From the NCBI GenBank assembly GCA_007122335.1, contig SKTZ01000037.1, positions 1 to 49,376 of the forward strand: DNA of 49,376 nucleotides. The letters run 5' to 3'. Position numbers and translations under genes: made by a program. Origin of the DNA: Bacillota bacterium (lineage in GTDB: Bacteria > Bacillota > Halanaerobiia > B1SED10-174). Below the pieces are notes generated by a model that had not been told where the DNA came from, searched no databases, and worked only from the letters and a program-made list of their open reading frames with translations. The number at the start of each line of letters is the position of its first letter. The stretch's first letter is position 1. Shown in pieces: positions 33,195 to 43,673 of this stretch.

Positions 33195-34234
33195 AAGTTC
33201 TTGGAATAGCAGGGACAGCCAAAAATACAGGTAAAACCACTACAACAATGGCTTTGATTGAAACCGCGGGGATTAAGTCTATTCCCCTCGCGGTTACTTC
33301 TATTGGTCTGGATGGAGAAGAATTTGACCAGGTGACCGGTTTACCCAAACCCCGGCTCAGTTTACCCGAGGGAGCCTACCTGGTAACTGCGGAACGCTGT
33401 GTCCATGGTGGAACTGCAAAACTGGAAGTTTTACAAGAACTCAGGGCCAAAACACCCCTGGGGAACTTACAGTTAACAAGGGTAAATCAGGGAGGAAGAG
33501 TTTTAATGGCCGGTCCGAATAACAGGCGGGATTTGAATGAAGCCGTCCAAAACCTTGAGGGTAAAGGGGCCGAATTCTTGATTGTCGACGGGGCCTTAAA
33601 TCGGATGGCGCCTCTTGCTGGAACGGATGTTTTTGTTCTGGCAACTGGAGCAGCCCGCAGCAGCAATCTTGCTACCCTCCGGCGGGAAACCGAAGTTCTG
33701 GTTAGGGTTTTGCAACTTCCCCGGGGGATCCCTGGAGAAAAATCAGCCCATTCCTACCTCCTTACCGAGGACGGAAAAAGGGCTCTGGGGACAGATTCTC
33801 TTCTGAGTAGGGAGCGGATCAAGAAAATTTTTAAAAACACAGGGGAAGCAAAGAAAATCTATATTAAGGGAGTCCTTACCGGGGAAGCATTTTCTGAGTT
33901 AAACCGTTCTCTAACCCCCGCAGGTTGTCAATTGATAGTTTCCAATCCGATTAACCTCCTGCTGGGTGAAGACCTGCAGGAACTGGCCAAGGCACTTGAT
34001 AACTGGGAAAACCGGGGGGGAAAAATTGGTGTTAAGTTTGACCTTCCCCTGAGGGCAATAACTATTAACCCCTTTTTTCCAGACTGGCAGGAGCGTGGTC
34101 GTTTCTATCAACCCCGCTACGTGGAGGAGGATGAATTAAAAAACGCTTTTCAATCCCTTGGAGTTCCTGTGATCAATGTCGTCAGGGAGGGTGGGGAAAG
34201 GCTCTGGGAAACTGTTATTTCTCGAGAAAACTAG
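33191..34234 (+). CDS. P-loop NTPase coupled to the B12-dependent protein
   Basis: 347 residues. Walker A in GIAGTAKNTGKTTTT (residues 5-19), a MobB/dethiobiotin-synthetase-like loop. A Walker B-like strand FLIVDGALNRMAP follows, and later FVLATGAARSSN. The C-terminal half has no recognised domain. Because it overlaps the mutase gene, a role as activating or reactivating chaperone, cobalamin adenosylation partner or metallochaperone is plausible. It lacks the MeaB and MutL/ActA (Hsp70-like) signatures used by known mutase chaperones. Last gene before cggR. Confidence 0.7.
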   Translation: MKVLGIAGTAKNTGKTTTTMALIETAGIKSIPLAVTSIGLDGEEFDQVTGLPKPRLSLPEGAYLVTAERCVHGGTAKLEVLQELRAKTPLGNLQLTRVNQGGRVLMAGPNNRRDLNEAVQNLEGKGAEFLIVDGALNRMAPLAGTDVFVLATGAARSSNLATLRRETEVLVRVLQLPRGIPGEKSAHSYLLTEDGKRALGTDSLLSRERIKKIFKNTGEAKKIYIKGVLTGEAFSELNRSLTPAGCQLIVSNPINLLLGEDLQELAKALDNWENRGGKIGVKFDLPLRAITINPFFPDWQERGRFYQPRYVEEDELKNAFQSLGVPVINVVREGGERLWETVISREN

Positions 34235-34300
34235 CAGGATTTTTCAGGCAACTCACGAATAGGTAAAATGAGAGGAAGAAAATAAATTTTTTACCGCGAC

Positions 34301-34338
34301 TGGGACAGAATACAACCGGCGGGTGAAAAATGACCCGG
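34301..34338 (+). promoter_or_regulatory. Candidate CggR operator upstream of cggR
   Basis: TGGGACAG is followed by an inverted repeat CGGGT-GAAAAATG-ACCCG (34320-34337). B. subtilis CggR binds two repeats of the form CGGGAC-N6-TGTC; spacing and GC core are similar but the match is partial. Lies right before the GGAGGTGAAA ribosome binding site of cggR. Confidence 0.45.
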
Positions 34339-34350
34339 AGGTGAAACCCT

Positions 34351-35433
34351 GTGCCTAACCTGTGGGAACTGCAGAAAAGGATTGTTCCCGATTTGACCGC
34401 ACAGGTCCTGAAGAGATACCATATCCTTAGAACAATATATCACTTTCAACCCATGGGGAGGAGACTTCTGGCCAAAAGGCTCGATTTTAGCGAGAGAGAG
34501 GTCAGGGGTGACCTGGAATTTTTAGCGCGGCAGGGATTGGTCCATAATACTTCCGCGGGTGCTATGCTGACCCCCGAGGGGGAGAAACTTCTCGCCTCCC
34601 TGGTAAAAATGGTTAGAACTATCCAGGGAACAAGGGATCAGGAAAATATCCTTAAAAGGTTCTTTGGTCTGGATGAAGTAATAATTGTTCCAGGGCAGGG
34701 TGACAGGGTGCTGCAAAGGGAGGAACTTGCCCGGCAGGTTGGAAATTACCTCCACGAAAAAACCGGAGAAGAGGGAGTTCTTGCAGTAACAGGAGGCACT
34801 ACCCTGGCTGCGGTAGCTCGTGTTATGAAAAAAAGGCGGAAAAAAAGGTCCAGGCTCACTGTAGTTCCTGGAAGAGGCGGACTGGGCGAGAAAATGGAAC
34901 TGGAAGCAAATACAATTGCTGCAGAAATCGCCCAGGCTTTAGGGGCTCAATACCGACTGCTCTATCTTCCTGAAACCAGTAATCCCAGGACTCTTGCTGC
35001 TCTAAAAGAAGAACCCGCGGTTGCGGAGGTCCTCGATCTTTTGAAAAAAACTGATATTTTACTGCACGGGATCGGGGCATCTCTTGAAATGGCCAGGAGG
35101 AGAAGGCTCCCCTCTGAAGAAATTGAAGTGATCCGGAACCGGGGAGCTGTGGGTGAAGCTTTTGGTTATTATTTTAATTCAAAGAAAGAGGTTGTTTACA
35201 TTACCCCAAGTGTGGGGATCAGGCTTGAAGATTTGGAAAGGATAGAAAGAGTAATTGCTGTTGCAGGAGGGGTTGAAAAAACAGAAGCAATAATGTCCGC
35301 GGTTAACCCCCTTTTCCAGGATGTTTTAATTACTGATTCGGATGCCGCAACGGCAATTGTTAATAAAATCAAAGAGGAGGGTTCGATTGATGACAGTAAA
35401 AATCGGAATCAATGGGTTTGGAGCGATTGGTAG
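34351..35433 (+). CDS. cggR: Central glycolytic genes regulator CggR (SorC family)
   Basis: 360 residues, GTG start. N-terminal helix-turn-helix (MGRRLLAKRLDFSEREVRGDLEFLARQGL) followed by a sugar-phosphate-binding SorC effector domain with AVTGGTTLAAVA and HGIGASLEMA, the phosphate-contact region. In Bacillus it represses gapA-pgk-tpiA-pgm-eno and is released by fructose-1,6-bisphosphate; the same genes follow here. The frame overlaps gapA by 44 nt, because its last codons (EGSIDDSKNRNQWVWSDW) run into the next gene; shorter C-termini are usual. This is probably real coupling rather than error. Confidence 0.93.
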   Translation: MPNLWELQKRIVPDLTAQVLKRYHILRTIYHFQPMGRRLLAKRLDFSEREVRGDLEFLARQGLVHNTSAGAMLTPEGEKLLASLVKMVRTIQGTRDQENILKRFFGLDEVIIVPGQGDRVLQREELARQVGNYLHEKTGEEGVLAVTGGTTLAAVARVMKKRRKKRSRLTVVPGRGGLGEKMELEANTIAAEIAQALGAQYRLLYLPETSNPRTLAALKEEPAVAEVLDLLKKTDILLHGIGASLEMARRRRLPSEEIEVIRNRGAVGEAFGYYFNSKKEVVYITPSVGIRLEDLERIERVIAVAGGVEKTEAIMSAVNPLFQDVLITDSDAATAIVNKIKEEGSIDDSKNRNQWVWSDW

Positions 35434-36394
35434 AAGGGCACTACGTTACGGCTGGGATAATCCCAATATTGAGTTTGTTGCCTGTAATGACCTGGCCGAT
35501 CCCAAGACACTGGCCTATTTACTCCAGTACGACTCCCATTACGGTCGCTTCCCGGGCAGGGTTGAGGTAAGAGATGACCGACTGGTTATTGACGGGAAAG
35601 AACTCAGGGTATTTGAAGAAAAGGATCCTGCAAAAATTCCCTGGGGGGAACTGGGAGTAGACGTGGTCCTGGAAGCAACAGGAGTATTTACCGATGCGGA
35701 AAAAGCACGTGCTCACCTGGAGGCCGGGGCCAAGAAAGTACTTATTGCCGCGCCTGCTAAGAACGAAGATGTTACACTTGTAATGGGAGTAAACGAAGAA
35801 TGGTATGATCCCGAAAAGCATCACATAATTTCTATGGCTTCCTGCACGACCAATTGTCTGGCGCCGGTAGCCAAGGTTCTCCACGAAGAATTTGGGATCA
35901 AAAGGGGCTTAATGACCACTGTTCACGCCTATACCGCCGGGCAGAAAATTCTTGACGCACCTGCTGGAAAGCTTTCCCGGGGAAGGGCCGCAGCCCAGAA
36001 TATCGTTCCCACGACAACTGGTGCTGCCAAGGCGGTTACCCTGGTAATGCCTGAACTCGAAGGAAAGATGAACGGAATGGCAATGCGGGTTCCGACTCCT
36101 GTTGTTTCTATTGTCGACCTTGTTGCTGAATTGGATAAGGAGGCAAGTGTTGAAGCGATTAATGCAGCCATGAAGGAAGCAGCAGAGGGCAGGTTAAAGG
36201 GTATACTCGGTTATGAGGAAATGCCGCTGGTGTCCAAGGATTACCAGGGGGATGAAAGGTCCTCTATCTTTGATGCCACCCAGACCATGGTAATTGAAGG
36301 GAAAATGGTAAAAATTCTTGCCTGGTACGATAATGAGTGGGGGTATGCCTGCAGGCTGGTGGACCTGGCTAAATATATTATTAAAAAAGGGTGA
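35390..36394 (+). CDS. gapA: Glyceraldehyde-3-phosphate dehydrogenase, type I
   Basis: 334 residues from the ATG at 35390 (GAGGAGG upstream). Starts VKIGINGFGAIGRR (NAD-binding). Asp in CNDLAD favours NAD over NADP. The catalytic Cys152 lies in SCTTNCLAPV, and the phosphate site is in TGAAKAVTLVMPEL. A catabolic glycolytic enzyme, given its place after cggR. Overlaps the end of cggR. Confidence 0.97.
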   Translation: MTVKIGINGFGAIGRRALRYGWDNPNIEFVACNDLADPKTLAYLLQYDSHYGRFPGRVEVRDDRLVIDGKELRVFEEKDPAKIPWGELGVDVVLEATGVFTDAEKARAHLEAGAKKVLIAAPAKNEDVTLVMGVNEEWYDPEKHHIISMASCTTNCLAPVAKVLHEEFGIKRGLMTTVHAYTAGQKILDAPAGKLSRGRAAAQNIVPTTTGAAKAVTLVMPELEGKMNGMAMRVPTPVVSIVDLVAELDKEASVEAINAAMKEAAEGRLKGILGYEEMPLVSKDYQGDERSSIFDATQTMVIEGKMVKILAWYDNEWGYACRLVDLAKYIIKKG

Positions 36395-36399
36395 TAACA

Positions 36400-37584
36400 T
36401 TGACCCATAAACGCCTGATTGACCTTGATGTAAAAAAGAAAAAAGTAATTGTCCGGGTTGATTTTAATGTTCCTCTCCAGGAAGGCCGGGTTCGGGATGA
36501 TACCCGAATCCGGGCTGCCCTGCCCACCCTGGAGTACCTGCTCCGGGAGCAGGGTTCCCTGATTGTTCTTTCTCACCTGGGAAGACCGAAGGGGAAGATA
36601 AACGATGATTTACGACTGGATCCAGTAGCCCAGAGGTTATCGGATCTGTTGGGGGTCGAGGTCTTAAAAAGCGACCAGGTTTGGGGTCCTGAGGTTAAGA
36701 AGATGGTAGAAAATCTGAAACCGGGTCAGGTCTGCATGCCGGAAAATACGCGATTTGACCCCGGCGAAGAAGAGAATTCTCCTGAACTGGCCCGGGAATG
36801 GGCCTCACTTGCGGATGTATTTGTAAGTGATGCTTTCGGAACCCTACATAGAGCCCACGCTTCCAACGCTGGTCTGGCCAGATATTTACCCTCCGCAGCA
36901 GGGCTGCTTGTGGAAAAAGAACTGGAAGCCCTGGGTTCTCTGCGGGCGGAAAATGTCGATAGGCCTTTTGCGGCAATTTTGGGCGGGGCCAAGGTTTCTG
37001 ATAAACTGGGTGTGATTGAAGCCCTTCTGCCCCGGGTGGACCTTATGGTGTTGGGGGGAGGGATGGCCAATACTTTTCTGGCCGCTGAAGGAAGGGATAT
37101 GGGCGATTCCCTTGTGGAAGAAAGCCAAATCGATAAGGCCAGGGAACTCCTAAAAAAAGCACGGGAAAGCAAAACGGAAATAATCCTACCCACCGACCTA
37201 GTTATTTCCCCTAAAATCGATGCAAGTGATGAGAAATCCATTTCCGAAGATGCTATAACTCCTGGCTGGAAGGCAGTCGATATTGGCCAGAAAAGCATCG
37301 ATGCTTTCCGGGAAAAACTCCAAGCGGCCGGGACCATTTTCTGGAACGGTCCTCTGGGAGTATTTGAAGTGGATGATTTTGCCCGGGGAACAATTGAAAT
37401 CGCCAGAGCTTTAAGCGAATTTTCTGCCTGGACGGTAATAGGTGGAGGAGATTCTGTGGCCGCTGTTGAAGCTGCGGGAGTGGCTGATAAAATGGGGCAC
37501 ATCTGTACCGGCGGTGGAGCGGCGTTGAAGTACCTTGAAGGCAAAGAACTACCCGGTTTAAAAGCTCTGGAGGTGGAAGAATAA
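36400..37584 (+). CDS. pgk: Phosphoglycerate kinase
   Basis: The start is TTG 36400 (MTHKRLIDLD), with AAGGGTGAT upstream; a GTG at 36391 overlaps the gapA stop and has no site. About 394 residues. VIVRVDFNVPL and LSHLGRPKG at the N-terminus, AAILGGAKVSDKL, and the C-terminal GGGDSVAA nucleotide loop define the kinase, which makes ATP from 1,3-bisphosphoglycerate. Followed immediately by tpiA (stop and start adjacent). Confidence 0.96.
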   Translation: MTHKRLIDLDVKKKKVIVRVDFNVPLQEGRVRDDTRIRAALPTLEYLLREQGSLIVLSHLGRPKGKINDDLRLDPVAQRLSDLLGVEVLKSDQVWGPEVKKMVENLKPGQVCMPENTRFDPGEEENSPELAREWASLADVFVSDAFGTLHRAHASNAGLARYLPSAAGLLVEKELEALGSLRAENVDRPFAAILGGAKVSDKLGVIEALLPRVDLMVLGGGMANTFLAAEGRDMGDSLVEESQIDKARELLKKARESKTEIILPTDLVISPKIDASDEKSISEDAITPGWKAVDIGQKSIDAFREKLQAAGTIFWNGPLGVFEVDDFARGTIEIARALSEFSAWTVIGGGDSVAAVEAAGVADKMGHICTGGGAALKYLEGKELPGLKALEVEE

Positions 37585-38313
37585 ATGGACCTGATTGTTG
37601 GTAACTGGAAGATGAACCTCGGGGGACGGGATAGTCTGCAGTTAATTGAGGGGATCCTGGAAAGATTAAAAAAACCCATTCCCGGGGAAGCTGTAATCTG
37701 TCCCCCGGCAACTGCTCTTTTTATGGCGGGGGATAGAGTAAAGGAAACTCCCCTGCAATTGGGCTGTCAGAACGTATTTTATGAAAATAAAGGAGCCTAT
37801 ACCGGGGAAATATCTCCAGAATTTGCCCGGGAGGCAGGGAGCAGGTATGCCATTATCGGTCATTCGGAACGCCGCCAGTTTTTCTCAGAAGGGCCGGAAA
37901 TAAACAGAAAAATAGAAGCGGTGTTAAATTTAGGGATGACTCCAATCCTCTGTGTGGGAGAGAGCCTTGAACAAAGGGATGGGGGCAACGCCTGGTCTGT
38001 CGTTAAAGATCAGTTAAAACAGGGGCTGCAGGGTATTTCCACCGAAAAATTATCCGGTCTGGCTATTGCCTATGAGCCTGTATGGGCAATTGGGACTGGA
38101 AAAACGGCATCACCTGAAGATGCCCGGGAAATGGCTTCCCGAATTATTGAAGAATTGCACCACCTGCAGGGCCTTAGGGTTTTATATGGGGGAAGCGTTA
38201 AGCCGGGAAATATTTCGGATTTTATGTCTCTTGCAGAAATCAATGGGGCCCTGGTTGGGGGAGCAAGTTTAAAAGCCGACTCTTTTGCCAAACTAATTTA
38301 CTGGGAAAAGTAG
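37585..38313 (+). CDS. tpiA: Triosephosphate isomerase
   Basis: 242 residues, the usual length being about 250. Catalytic Lys in GNWKMNL, catalytic His in IGHSERR, catalytic Glu in AYEPVWAIGTGKTAS, and phosphate loop LYGGSVKPGN. ATG follows the pgk TAA with no gap. Confidence 0.97.
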   Translation: MDLIVGNWKMNLGGRDSLQLIEGILERLKKPIPGEAVICPPATALFMAGDRVKETPLQLGCQNVFYENKGAYTGEISPEFAREAGSRYAIIGHSERRQFFSEGPEINRKIEAVLNLGMTPILCVGESLEQRDGGNAWSVVKDQLKQGLQGISTEKLSGLAIAYEPVWAIGTGKTASPEDAREMASRIIEELHHLQGLRVLYGGSVKPGNISDFMSLAEINGALVGGASLKADSFAKLIYWEK

Positions 38314-38321
38314 GGGATATT

Positions 38322-39848
38322 ATGGAGAAAAATAAGCAAGTAGCGCTAATAATTTTAGACGGTTGGGGGATAACAGATGAGGCCCCGGAGAACAACGCTT
38401 TTCTCCAAGCCGAAACCCCTTACCTGGATGAATTGATGGCCAAAAACCCCTGGACCCAGCTAAAAGCTTCCGGTGAGGAAGTGGGGTTACCCCCGGGACA
38501 GATGGGAAATTCGGAAGTTGGGCATATCCACATCGGTGCGGGAAGAGTTGTGGACCAGGAATTAACCAGGATTAATCGTGCGGTTGAAGAGGATCAACTT
38601 CCTGAAAATGAAACCCTCAGCAGGGCATTTTCCCAATTAAAAGAAAGAGGAGGCAAACTCCACCTTTTAGGTTTGCTTTCTGATGGGGGAGTCCATTCGC
38701 ACATAGATCACCTTAAGGGCCTGCTCCGGGCCGCTGATGCAAAACAGGTTAACGATGTTTATGTTCACGCCATCCTTGACGGTCGAGATACCTCGCCCAA
38801 CTCTGGGCCCGGTTTTGTTGAAGAGATCGAGGCTGAAATGGTAAAATTGGGTGTTGGAAAGATTGCCACTATTGGCGGTCGTTATTATTACATGGACCGG
38901 GATCGACGCTGGGACCGGACGGAAAAAGCCTATCAGGCCATGGTTCGGGGCAAGGGTTCCCGGGAAGAAAGTGCAGTTGAGGCAGTAAAAGAGGGCCACA
39001 AAGCAGAAAAAGGGGATGAGTTTGTTTTACCCCGGATAATTGATCCCGGTGGAACGGTTGAAAGTGGAGATCTGATTTTGTTTTTCAATTTCCGGGCGGA
39101 CCGGGCCCGCCAGTTAACCAGGGCTTTTACCGAAAAGGATTTTACGGGATTTGACCGGGGCCAGGATGTGCCTGCAATTGATTTTATTACCATGACTAGT
39201 TATGATGAAGAATTCGATCTGCCAGTTCTTTTCCCACCCCAGGAAATTAAAGATTGTCTTGGTGAATGGTTGAGCAAAAAGGGGAAAACCCAGTTAAGAC
39301 TTGCAGAAACGGAGAAATATGCTCACGTCACTTTCTTTTTCAATGGGGGAGAAGAAAAAGAATATCCAGGGGAAAAGCGTTGCCTCGTTCCCTCACCCAA
39401 GGTGGCTACCTATGATAAAAAACCGGAAATGAGTGCTTTTGAGGTAACCCAAAAAGCCATAGAATACCTGGAACAGGATATTGATGTTTTAATTATAAAC
39501 TATGCCAATTTTGATATGGTTGGCCACACGGGGTACTTTGACGCAGCAGTTCAAGCAGTTGAAGCAATTGACAAATGCATGGCCAGGCTTATCCCGGCGA
39601 TAAAAGCCAGGGGAGGTCGGGCGATAATAACCTCGGATCACGGGAATGTTGAGAAGATGAAAAACATTGATGGTGCCCATACAGCGCATACTTCAAATCC
39701 TGTTCCTTTAATTCTCAGTTCCGAGGGCAATTTTAAATTACGTTCAGGGGGCGGGCTTAAAGACATTGCTCCTACGATGTTAGATTTAATGGAAATGGAA
39801 ATCCCGGCAGCAATGACCGGGGGTTCATTAATTGATAAGGAGGGATAG
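38322..39848 (+). CDS. gpmI: 2,3-bisphosphoglycerate-independent phosphoglycerate mutase
   Basis: 508 residues. Mn-dependent enzyme of the alkaline phosphatase superfamily: LIILDGWG (metal Asp13) and nucleophile Ser64 in MGNSEVGHIHIGAGR. Later come VHAILDGRDTSP, IGGRYYYMDRDRRWDR and the second metal cluster in NYANFDMVGHTG and TSDHGNVEKM. Fifth gene of the cggR operon. Confidence 0.97.
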   Translation: MEKNKQVALIILDGWGITDEAPENNAFLQAETPYLDELMAKNPWTQLKASGEEVGLPPGQMGNSEVGHIHIGAGRVVDQELTRINRAVEEDQLPENETLSRAFSQLKERGGKLHLLGLLSDGGVHSHIDHLKGLLRAADAKQVNDVYVHAILDGRDTSPNSGPGFVEEIEAEMVKLGVGKIATIGGRYYYMDRDRRWDRTEKAYQAMVRGKGSREESAVEAVKEGHKAEKGDEFVLPRIIDPGGTVESGDLILFFNFRADRARQLTRAFTEKDFTGFDRGQDVPAIDFITMTSYDEEFDLPVLFPPQEIKDCLGEWLSKKGKTQLRLAETEKYAHVTFFFNGGEEKEYPGEKRCLVPSPKVATYDKKPEMSAFEVTQKAIEYLEQDIDVLIINYANFDMVGHTGYFDAAVQAVEAIDKCMARLIPAIKARGGRAIITSDHGNVEKMKNIDGAHTAHTSNPVPLILSSEGNFKLRSGGGLKDIAPTMLDLMEMEIPAAMTGGSLIDKEG

Positions 39849-41135
<1,287 letters not shown>

Positions 41136-41141
41136 ACTAAG

Positions 41142-41170
41142 GTCCCCCGCCGCGGCGGGGGACTTTCTTT
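41142..41170 (+). terminator. Terminator of the glycolytic operon
   Basis: A perfect GC-rich inverted repeat (GTCCCCCGCCG with CGGCGGGGGAC) is followed by TTTCTTT, six nt after the eno stop. Confidence 0.9.
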
Positions 41171-41284
41171 GGATTGTTTTTGATAAAAATGAAATTCTAA
41201 CCTGAGGATATGAGAAAATCCAGGGTTTATAATTATATTTGTTAAAAAGTTGCATAAAGGGGTAGTTTTTGCGGGTCGTTTTTG

Positions 41285-41313
41285 TTGTCTTTTTACCCAG
41301 ATTGTGTTACAAT
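41285..41313 (+). promoter_or_regulatory. Promoter of secG-hppA
   Basis: TTGTCT (41285-41290) and TACAAT (41308-41313) are 17 bp apart, 35 nt before the secG start codon. Confidence 0.75.
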
Positions 41314-41348
41314 ATGGAGTGGCAAAGTTTGAAGGAGGTGCACGAAGA

Positions 41349-41570
41349 ATGACCATTTTGAAAGTTTTTCATGTCCTGGTATCCCTCATTTTAATTGCAG
41401 GCGTTTTGCTCCAGTCTGGTAAGAGTGCCGGGCTTTCCGGAGCAATTGATGGAGGGGCAACAGCGGTTTTTGGAAAAAAAAGAAAAGGGATGGATGAACT
41501 CCTGGCTAAAGTAACTACTGTCGCTGCCATTGCTTTTATCGTTCTATCCGTTCTAATAGCTGCGCTGTAG
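41349..41570 (+). CDS. secG: Preprotein translocase subunit SecG
   Basis: 73 residues from the ATG at 41349, after AAGGAGGTG. Two transmembrane helices (about 3-20 and 52-72) flank a loop containing LLQSGKSAGLSGAI and GGATAVFGKK, the SecG signature. Accessory subunit of the SecYEG channel. Placement after eno is common in Firmicutes. Confidence 0.95.
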   Translation: MTILKVFHVLVSLILIAGVLLQSGKSAGLSGAIDGGATAVFGKKRKGMDELLAKVTTVAAIAFIVLSVLIAAL

Positions 41571-41588
41571 AAAGGAGAGAAATAGACC

Positions 41589-43577
41589 TTGACTGAAATT
41601 CTTGCAATTGTCTGTGGAGTGATCGGGGTAGCCGCGGCAATCTTTTTTACTCTCCGGGTCCTAAAAGCCGAAGAGGGTTCGGATCGGATTAAAGAGCTTT
41701 CCCAGGCTATCCAGGAAGGCTCGATGGCTTTTCTCCGCCGCCAGTACTCTGTGCTGGCTATTTTTGTGTTGGTTGTTACCGTTCTTATCGTACTTATTCC
41801 CCAGATGGATTCCCGAATGGCCATTTCATTTATTGTAGGAGCCTTTTTTTCTGGGATGGCAGGTTTTTTCGGAATGAAAATCGCTACAAAGGCCAACGGC
41901 AGAACAACCCATGCTGCTCAGGATAGTCTTAACAATGCTCTGGGAGTAGCATTTTCCGGTGGCTCGGTAATGGGAATGTTTGTGGTAGGCCTGGGACTTT
42001 TAGGAGTCACAATTTTTTACATGATTTTTGGGGAGGACGTCCAGTTAATTCAAGGTTTTGCCTTTGGAGCTTCTTCAATAGCCCTGTTCGGCCGGGTTGG
42101 AGGAGGCATTTATACCAAGGCTGCTGATGTTGGAGCAGATCTGGTAGGGAAGATTGAAGCGGGAATACCCGAGGATGATCCCCGAAATCCAGCAGTTATT
42201 GCCGACAATGTTGGTGACAACGTTGGTGATGTTGCTGGAATGGGTGCTGATCTTTTTGAATCTTATGTAGGTTCGATTATTGCTGCAATAGCCCTTGGGG
42301 CTCTTATTGCTGCGGAATTTATCTTGCTTCCCCTTTCCATAGCAGCAGCCGGGATTATAACTGTAATAATCGCGACCAGTTTTGTAAGTGTAAAAGAAGG
42401 AGCAGATCCTGCTAAAGCATTGGAGAGAGGAACCCTTATTAGCGGCGTCCTTTTAATAGTAGCTGCTTTAATACTGGTTAATGTAGTTGTTGGTCCAGGC
42501 CATTTAGGGCTTTTCTGGGCAATAGTAACAGGGCTTGCAGCGGGGTTGATTATTGGCCGCTCAACTGAGTACTATACTTCCCCGGAAAGGAAACCCACCC
42601 AGAGTATTGCAGATAGCTCACAGACCGGTCCTGCAACCAATATTATCCAGGGCCTGGCAGTAGGGATGAGAAGCACAGCCATTCCAATTATAATCATTGC
42701 CCTGGCCATTATTATTGCTTACGCCCAGGGGCAAAGTGCTCTTGGTGATGCAGCAGGGGGGCTTTACGGAATTGCCCTTGCGGCAGTAGGAATGCTCTCT
42801 ACTGTCGGAATGACAGTCGCCGTAGATGCATATGGGCCGATTGCTGACAACGCCGGGGGAATTGCCGAAATGGCCAATCTTGATCCCAAGGTCCGGGAAA
42901 GAACCGATAAACTGGATGCAGTTGGAAATACAACTGCTGCAATTGGCAAGGGCTTTGCCATAGGGTCCGCAGCTTTAACAGCACTTGCATTATTCTCAGC
43001 CTTTACCCAGGCTGCAGGTTTGGAAATTATTGACCTGATACAGCCACAGGTTATTGCCGGGCTGTTCCTGGGAGCGGGGTTACCTTTCCTTTTCACCTCA
43101 ATTACACTGCAATCAGTAGGTAAAGCGGCATTTGAAATGATAGAAGAGGTTCGGCGGCAGTTTAAGGAAATGCCGGGGATAATGGAAGGGACCACCAAGC
43201 CTGACTATGCGCGCTGCGTGGATATCAGCACCAAGGCTGCTCTCAGGGAAATGGTTATTCCGGGCCTTCTCGCTGTTCTTGCACCAATAATAATTGGGCT
43301 CTGGAGTGTTGAAGCTCTAGGAGGTCTCCTTGCGGGAGCCCTTTCTTCGGGAGTCCTGATGGCAATTATGATGGCTAATTCAGGAGGCGCCTGGGACAAT
43401 GCCAAGAAATATATCGAGTCAGGCCATTACGGCGGTAAGGGAACTGAAACTCATTCTGCTTCCGTAGTTGGCGACACTGTTGGAGATCCATTTAAAGATA
43501 CTTCAGGACCTTCTTTGAACATACTGATCAAGTTAATGACCATTGTTTCACTGGTATTCGTGCCCCTCTTTCTGTAA
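41589..43577 (+). CDS. hppA: Membrane-bound pyrophosphatase, K+-dependent type
   Basis: 662 residues from TTG 41589, about 16 transmembrane helices. Catalytic loops: [23 protein letters not shown] followed by [22 protein letters not shown], and near the end [11 protein letters not shown] and [29 protein letters not shown] has Ala where K+-independent enzymes carry Lys, so K+ dependence is predicted. Hydrolysis of pyrophosphate would pump H+ or Na+; the pumped ion cannot be settled by eye. Useful for an energy-limited anaerobe. Confidence 0.95.
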   Translation: MTEILAIVCGVIGVAAAIFFTLRVLKAEEGSDRIKELSQAIQEGSMAFLRRQYSVLAIFVLVVTVLIVLIPQMDSRMAISFIVGAFFSGMAGFFGMKIATKANGRTTHAAQDSLNNALGVAFSGGSVMGMFVVGLGLLGVTIFYMIFGEDVQLIQGFAFGASSIALFGRVGGGIYTKAADVGADLVGKIEAGIPEDDPRNPAVIADNVGDNVGDVAGMGADLFESYVGSIIAAIALGALIAAEFILLPLSIAAAGIITVIIATSFVSVKEGADPAKALERGTLISGVLLIVAALILVNVVVGPGHLGLFWAIVTGLAAGLIIGRSTEYYTSPERKPTQSIADSSQTGPATNIIQGLAVGMRSTAIPIIIIALAIIIAYAQGQSALGDAAGGLYGIALAAVGMLSTVGMTVAVDAYGPIADNAGGIAEMANLDPKVRERTDKLDAVGNTTAAIGKGFAIGSAALTALALFSAFTQAAGLEIIDLIQPQVIAGLFLGAGLPFLFTSITLQSVGKAAFEMIEEVRRQFKEMPGIMEGTTKPDYARCVDISTKAALREMVIPGLLAVLAPIIIGLWSVEALGGLLAGALSSGVLMAIMMANSGGAWDNAKKYIESGHYGGKGTETHSASVVGDTVGDPFKDTSGPSLNILIKLMTIVSLVFVPLFL

Positions 43578-43589
43578 ATAGAAAAGAAA

Positions 43590-43619
43590 AGCCTCTGCCC
43601 AATGGTGGAGGCTTTTTTT
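43590..43619 (+). terminator. Terminator after hppA
   Basis: AGCCTCTGCC-CAAT-GGTGGAGGCT with a seven-T tail, right after the hppA stop codon. Confidence 0.9.
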
Positions 43620-43648
43620 CTGCAAACTTTTTTCTCCTGTGTTATAAT
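43620..43648 (+). promoter_or_regulatory. Probable promoter of the thioesterase-HD-nitroreductase genes
   Basis: A consensus TATAAT (43643-43648) lies 17 bp after a weak -35 (CTGCAA, 43620-43625) and 25 nt before the thioesterase start. Confidence 0.6.
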
Positions 43649-43673
43649 ATGGAGCAGGGAAAGGAGAATTACA

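Noticed and set aside
36726-37679. A 317-codon open frame on the minus strand opposite pgk
   Set aside because: It is Ser/Pro-rich shadow coding with no start-site signal, and pgk on the plus strand is fully conserved.
36695-37711. Several other minus-strand frames inside pgk and tpiA
   Set aside because: They overlap conserved glycolytic genes, lack ribosome binding sites and encode low-complexity sequence.
41250-41348. N-terminal extension of SecG
   Set aside because: It would include the promoter -35 and -10 elements; the ATG at 41349 has a strong AAGGAGGTG site.
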